The notes beneath the pieces were generated by a model. It worked only from the letters and a program-made list of their open reading frames with translations, was not told where the DNA came from and ran no database searches. A stretch of 64,000 nt of DNA from Vibrio tetraodonis (GTDB lineage Bacteria > Pseudomonadota > Gammaproteobacteria > Enterobacterales > Vibrionaceae), in assembly GCF_003350295.1 (NCBI RefSeq), contig NZ_QLYY01000019.1, forward strand, positions 82,957 through 146,956, read 5' to 3'. A program made the translations under genes and the position numbers. How positions within the stretch are numbered: position 1 is the stretch's first letter; each line of letters starts with the position of its first letter. Positions 60,253 to 64,000 of the stretch are shown one piece after another.

Positions 60253-60264
60253 CGCGAGACTAAC

Positions 60265-60293
60265 AAAAAGCCGGCGTTTCAGCGCCGGCTTTT
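60265..60293. terminator. Bidirectional terminator
   Basis: AGCCGGCG / CGCCGGCT, GC-rich 8-bp stem with A5 on the left and T4 on the right, between the convergent K+ channel region and the UPF0149 gene. Confidence 0.9.
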
Positions 60294-60296
60294 ACG

Positions 60297-60881
60297 TTAC
60301 ATATCTTGATCGACCAGTAAGGCGCCGCGAGCAGTGAGCCCACACAGCATAGGTGGGATTGCATTGAAGATTTCTTCAAACTGCTCCAAGCCTTCAATCC
60401 CTTGCTCAGCCAGTGTTGCGAGGCAAGTTTCTGGATCATAAAGCATACTAATCGATAACAAAACACCACCAAGTAACGCGTTGTCTTCGCTGTTTTCAGG
60501 CATGATAGCTTCCCAGTCATCTTTGGTTAACTGCCAGCCTTGAAGTAAGCCTTCACAAAAATCGCGAGCTTCTTGGTTTACAATATCGGCATCATCAAGC
60601 TTGCATTCATCTGGCCACACCCACTGATCTTCAAGAAGGTCTGGGCGATATTCGTTCCACATCGCAATAACTAATTCAATGTAGCTCTCGAGCTGCTCAC
60701 CATCGCCGAATGGGGCGACTTCTTCACCTCCCCAAAGAAAAGGAATCCACTCTTGAGGAGGAAGCAGGTTAGGTGCGGCTGCCATGGCAGTTACAAAACC
60801 TTGAGTCTTAGGCTCGTTAATAAGTCTATCTTTTAGCTCGGGTTGGGCGAGTATTTCGTTTAATGTCAAAGTAAATACCAA
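60297..60881 (-). CDS. UPF0149 (YecA/YgfB-like) family protein
   Basis: 194-residue protein of UPF0149: FVTAMAAAPNLLPPQEWIPFLWG, then YIELVIAMWNE and FCEGLLQGWQL. The SEC-C zinc motif of the longer YecA forms is absent. Function unknown. The reading frame has only TTG starts here (60881, or 60869 four codons on); no good ribosome site decides between them. Confidence 0.8.
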   Translation of the reverse strand: MVFTLTLNEILAQPELKDRLINEPKTQGFVTAMAAAPNLLPPQEWIPFLWGGEEVAPFGDGEQLESYIELVIAMWNEYRPDLLEDQWVWPDECKLDDADIVNQEARDFCEGLLQGWQLTKDDWEAIMPENSEDNALLGGVLLSISMLYDPETCLATLAEQGIEGLEQFEEIFNAIPPMLCGLTARGALLVDQDM

Positions 60882-60991
60882 GCGGTCATGTCAATTTGAG
60901 ATAATATTAACAGTCCAAACCAGACATAAAAAGGCCACAGCCTGCGTATATTCGCTATAATTTAAGCCAAACGGTAAAAATTCAAAGGCTT

Positions 60992-63418
60992 ATGGAAATA
61001 CGTTCTTCGCTAAAAAGAAAGAGCTTTTTAGCCCTCACTGTGTATTTAGCCATCGTGATTGCGATCATTGGCTCAGTGAGCTATCTCGTTGTTGAGCCAC
61101 CAATTAGAGAGCAATTGGAAAAGAATCTCGACTTGAGAACTGAGTTGATTGCCAGTGAAATAGAAGAGCCGCTCAATAGCTCTGTTGGTATTTTGCAGAG
61201 CGTGGTTGGTATTGGTAATACAGATGAATCTCAAGCGCATCAGGCAGAAATGCTTTACGAGCTGTTTTCGGTGTTTGATGGCGTGGTAGTCAGCGGTGGG
61301 CTTTGGCCAATACCATACTCAATTGATAAGAAAAAAGCATACAGCAGCTTGTTCTTTAACCGTGCTAGCGACGGCTTAGTCGATCAGGTCTTTTCATGGG
61401 ATAACCCTGAGTCGGGTGGTTATGACAATGAGATATGGTATACCTCTGTGGTTGATAAACCTCCAGGCACAGTGATTTGGTCGCAAGTGTATATTGACCC
61501 CTTTACCCACGTGCAAATGATCACGGCATCATCACCTTATTTTCGAAACGGTGCGCCAGCTGGCGTTGCGACCATTGATGTGTCATTAGAGAGTTTGGTC
61601 GAATTTGTTAGTGAACACGCTCAAGATTACGAGTTAGGTATTGTACTTAGAGACTCTTACGGTGATGTTATTACCGACTACAATTTTCAGGTTGTAAAAA
61701 ACATATACATGAGCAGTACAGAATTTGGCGATTTTCAATGGAATATCGACGTTGTGAATGCCAATCGCCTAGTGGATGAAGAAGCGTTTTACGTGGTAAC
61801 AAAAGTCGAAGCGGGCATAATTCCCATAATGCTGTTATGTGTGGTAATGGGGTATGTGCTCATCAATCGCTTCCTTATTTCTCCAATCGTGCTCATCGCT
61901 GAAAAAGTCAATGACTCGCGTACTGGAGCCATAGAAGTGCGCTACAATAGCCAAGATGAAATTCGCCAACTGATTGATAACTTTAATCAAAAAACCAAAT
62001 TTTTGGAACAAGAAAAACAAAAAGCTCAGGCTTCGACAAAAGCCAAGAGTGCCTTCTTGGCAACACTGTCTCACGAGATTCGCACACCTATGAACGGCGT
62101 ACTGGGTACGGCGCAAATCTTAATGAAAACTGACTTAAGCAAAGAGCAGCTAAAGCATATGAAAACCTTGTATGACTCGGGCGATCATATGATGACTTTA
62201 CTTAATGAAATTCTAGACTTCTCAAAAATTGAGCAAGGCTTTCTGGAATTGGAGGAACACCCTTTCCCGCTCGAGTCTATATTGGGCAGCGTGAACAGCG
62301 TCTACTTTACTTTGTGTGCTGAAAAAGGACTGCAATTTAAAGTCTACTCTGAAGTTCCTCAGGGTCGTTGGTATATGTCAGATAAAGCGCGTCTTCGCCA
62401 AGTCTTGTTTAATCTTCTTAATAACGCGGTAAAATTTACATCACGTGGTTATGTGGAAGTCTACTTTCGCGAGTTCAGTCAACAAGGCCATAACTTCCTA
62501 GAAATTAAAGTTCGTGATACCGGTATAGGGATTGCAAAAGAAGCGCACAGCAAAATCTTTAGTCCATTTGAGCAGGCAGAATCATCGACAACCAGGCGAT
62601 TTGGCGGTACTGGTCTCGGTCTTGCAATCGTTAAACAAATCGCAGAACTCATGGGTGGTGAGATAACGGTGACCAGTGAGGTTGGCATCGGGACTAGTTT
62701 TAGAGTTACATTGGGTATGGAACCTTGTGAGCCACATTCTCTTGAAATAGAAGAGCACAATAACCTTAATTATCAGGGCCTAAAAGCGCTCATCGTTGAA
62801 GACAACCGAACCAATGCCATCATTATGAACACCTTTATGACGAGCAAAGGCTTTGAGTGTGAAGTGGCTGAAAATGGTGAGATTTGTTTAGAAAAGTTGG
62901 TAAACAATAATTACGATTTAATCTTAATGGATAACCACATGCCAATAATGGATGGTGTTGAGGCGACTATAGCGATTCGGGCCTTGACCAGTTCAAAGGC
63001 AAAAATCGTTATATTAGGCTGTACAGCTGATGTGTTTAAAGAGACTCGCGAGCGTATGGTCGGTTCTGGCGTTGATTATGTCATATCCAAACCTATTGAT
63101 GAAACAGAGCTTGATGATGCTTTGTATCGCTTTTCTGACCGTTTATACCAATACAAGCCAGGCCTGAGAGAGAGAAAAGAAGTAGATCCACAACATATGG
63201 AACCTCTTCTGGTTAACTTTTTTATGGCTCTGGATGATAAAGATTTTGTGAATGCTGAAGAGTATTTCCAACGGATAAGAAACGAAATTGCTAATCCCAA
63301 AGACGATTTATTGATACAAACCCTTAACGCGGTACAAGAGAAACTCTCTCATAAAGAAGCGCCAGCCCAGTCTGATTTAGATGTTCTTACCGTTTCTCTT
63401 AACGACTACTGCGGCTAG
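60992..63418 (+). CDS. Hybrid sensor histidine kinase
   Basis: 808 residues: membrane helix (about 12-32), a periplasmic Cache-like sensor (about 35-270), a second helix (about 275-295), a HAMP segment, dimerisation domain with the phospho-His361 in LATLSHEIRTPMNG, a HATPase domain (N-box LLNNAVKF, GTGLGLAIVK), and a receiver domain (about 590-710) with Asp647 in ILMDNHMPIMDG. About 100 residues follow the receiver without an obvious HPt histidine motif. No response regulator is adjacent, so it must phosphorelay to an unlinked partner. The ligand is unknown. Confidence 0.9.
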   Translation: MEIRSSLKRKSFLALTVYLAIVIAIIGSVSYLVVEPPIREQLEKNLDLRTELIASEIEEPLNSSVGILQSVVGIGNTDESQAHQAEMLYELFSVFDGVVVSGGLWPIPYSIDKKKAYSSLFFNRASDGLVDQVFSWDNPESGGYDNEIWYTSVVDKPPGTVIWSQVYIDPFTHVQMITASSPYFRNGAPAGVATIDVSLESLVEFVSEHAQDYELGIVLRDSYGDVITDYNFQVVKNIYMSSTEFGDFQWNIDVVNANRLVDEEAFYVVTKVEAGIIPIMLLCVVMGYVLINRFLISPIVLIAEKVNDSRTGAIEVRYNSQDEIRQLIDNFNQKTKFLEQEKQKAQASTKAKSAFLATLSHEIRTPMNGVLGTAQILMKTDLSKEQLKHMKTLYDSGDHMMTLLNEILDFSKIEQGFLELEEHPFPLESILGSVNSVYFTLCAEKGLQFKVYSEVPQGRWYMSDKARLRQVLFNLLNNAVKFTSRGYVEVYFREFSQQGHNFLEIKVRDTGIGIAKEAHSKIFSPFEQAESSTTRRFGGTGLGLAIVKQIAELMGGEITVTSEVGIGTSFRVTLGMEPCEPHSLEIEEHNNLNYQGLKALIVEDNRTNAIIMNTFMTSKGFECEVAENGEICLEKLVNNNYDLILMDNHMPIMDGVEATIAIRALTSSKAKIVILGCTADVFKETRERMVGSGVDYVISKPIDETELDDALYRFSDRLYQYKPGLRERKEVDPQHMEPLLVNFFMALDDKDFVNAEEYFQRIRNEIANPKDDLLIQTLNAVQEKLSHKEAPAQSDLDVLTVSLNDYCG

Positions 63419-63442
63419 CCATCTATAATACCTCAAAGCTAA

Positions 63443-63463
63443 CGAGCGGAGAAAATCCGCTCG
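63443..63463 (+). terminator. Stem-loop after the hybrid kinase
   Basis: CGAGCGGA GAAAA TCCGCTCG, perfect 8-bp stem 25 bases past the stop. No T-run follows, so it may be a pause or stability element rather than a terminator. Confidence 0.45.
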
Positions 63464-63589
63464 AATCAGCTATTAAATAATCAAACGATCAACGAGCAAG
63501 ACTTTTTTTCCGAAAGAAGCTTGACCTACCCCAATAGAATCATTAAATTAGCGCCTCGTTGGTTATCGAAACCAACCACAATTTATTTC

Positions 63590-63677
63590 GGTGAGTTGTC
63601 CGAGTGGCTGAAGGAGCACGCCTGGAAAGTGTGTATACGGCAACGTATCGAGAGTTCGAATCTCTCACTCACCGCCA
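63590..63677 (+). tRNA. tRNA-Ser (anticodon GGA)
   Basis: 88 nt with encoded CCA. Acceptor GGTGAG pairs with CTCACC; discriminator G. The anticodon stem CACGC/GTGTG has loop CTGGAAA, anticodon GGA (reads UCC/UCU). A long variable arm (ATACGGCAACGTAT) and TTCGAAT T-loop are typical of a class II tRNA-Ser. Confidence 0.95.
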
Positions 63678-63750
63678 CATTCAAAACCCCAGCACAAATG
63701 CTGTAATGCCGATCGGTTTAGAGACTTGAACGATCCTGGGATCGTATGAT

Positions 63751-63783
63751 AATCCCCACTAACTTTGTTAGTGGGGATTTTTC
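63751..63783 (+). terminator. Hairpin terminator near the IS end
   Basis: ATCCCCACTAAC / GTTAGTGGGGAT, a perfect 12-bp stem with a 3-base loop, followed by T5. Lying just before the transposase ATG, it would stop read-through from the tRNA side into the transposase gene. Confidence 0.8.
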
Positions 63784-63784
63784 T

Positions 63785-64000
63785 ATGTTGGCTGAAGAGT
63801 TAGTTCTAGCTCATGATACTATTGAAGATGGCAAAAATTATGAGTCTGTAATTAATGCCATTCAACTTGAATGGATAGAGCAAGCTCTCTATGAAACATC
63901 TAAAGCGAGTATCAGAAGGCGTCGGCTACCGGCCCAACAAGCAGTATGGCTCGTCATTTGGATGGGATTGCAGAGAAATAAATCCATTAAAGAGGTTTGC
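63785..64000 (+). CDS. IS4-family transposase, N-terminal part
   Basis: The frame runs open from ATG 63785 to the window end: [16 protein letters not shown], then [40 protein letters not shown]. The middle blocks match the IS4 transposase N-terminal domain (pattern E-x-I-E-Q-A-L, RRRRLP, WLV). At least 72 residues are present; the DDE catalytic part lies outside the window, so intactness cannot be judged. Confidence 0.8.
   Translation, partial: MLAEELVLAHDTIEDGKNYESVINAIQLEWIEQALYETSKASIRRRRLPAQQAVWLVIWMGLQRNKSIKEVC

Larger units (their letters stand above)
63705..64000 (+). mobile_element. IS4-family insertion sequence (left part)
   Basis: Runs from about 28 bases after the tRNA-Ser gene to beyond the window edge. 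The left end probably begins with TGCCGATCGGTTTAGAG, which resembles the ends of vibrio/Shewanella IS4-group elements as I remember them, but the boundary is not certain. Next come a hairpin (63751-63783) that would block outside transcription, and then the transposase start. Confidence 0.65.

Noticed and set aside
63521..63706. A 61-codon frame over the tRNA-Ser gene
   Set aside because: It reads through the tRNA, including its anticodon and T arms, so it is not a protein gene.

Overview
The window is a stretch of a gammaproteobacterial chromosome, almost certainly the large chromosome of a Vibrio species. The evidence is the gene content and order: tfoY with a c-di-GMP-I riboswitch, purR, torD/torR, elyC, cmoM and mukFEB in one run (I recall the same order in V. 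cholerae), a monomeric NADP isocitrate dehydrogenase between rluE and cspD-clpSA, and the block ruvCAB, cydABX-ybgE, ybgC-tolQRAB-pal-cpoB, nadA. Protein sequences match Vibrio forms throughout. The DNA is moderately AT-rich, with more AT-rich accessory stretches.

Layout. 1-3.1 kb: glycogen synthesis (glgC-glgA). 3.1-7.5 kb: an AT-rich accessory stretch with an alpha/beta hydrolase, a LysR regulator, a DUF1826 gene behind a Zur-type operator, and an endonuclease/exonuclease/phosphatase-fold protein. 7.5-13.3 kb, mostly minus strand: DUF2007 and TVP38 proteins, tfoY with its riboswitch, purR, torD, then torR (plus) and elyC. 13.4-20.7 kb: cmoM-mukF-mukE-mukB, an overlapping operon for tRNA modification and chromosome condensation. 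20.7-24 kb, minus: a lipoprotein retropepsin, a 7-TM transglutaminase-like protein and a RimK-like ATP-grasp ligase in one tight operon. 24-27 kb, minus: cmoB, cmoA and a DUF72 protein. 27-35.8 kb: aspS, rluE, icd behind a structured leader, cspD, clpS-clpA.

35.8-42.8 kb is a mixed accessory stretch: a YeeZ-like oxidoreductase, two periplasmic solute-binding proteins without permeases, focA, a lone FetB-type permease, and a GH36-like glycosidase. 42.9-55.4 kb is conserved core: Holliday junction processing (ruvC, ruvAB), the oxygen-responsive bd oxidase operon with two FNR sites upstream, the Tol-Pal envelope system and nadA. 55.4-58.5 kb, minus, holds a DsbB variant with its DUF5993 partner and two siderophore-type genes (histidine decarboxylase and isochorismatase-ArCP) lacking the rest of a pathway. 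59-64 kb has a GNAT remnant, a K+ channel, a UPF0149 protein, an orphan hybrid histidine kinase, tRNA-Ser(GGA), and the left part of an IS4-family element that runs off the right edge.

Several genes belong to one process although scattered: cmoA, cmoB and cmoM make the cmo5U34/mcmo5U34 wobble modification; torR, the FNR-controlled cyd operon, focA and torD concern low-oxygen respiration; Zur, FetB and the two siderophore genes concern metals. I found no CRISPR array, prophage or complete novel defence system. The least explained items are the ATP-grasp/7-TM/retropepsin operon, the EEP-fold protein at 6.4 kb, the orphan siderophore pair and the structured icd leader.
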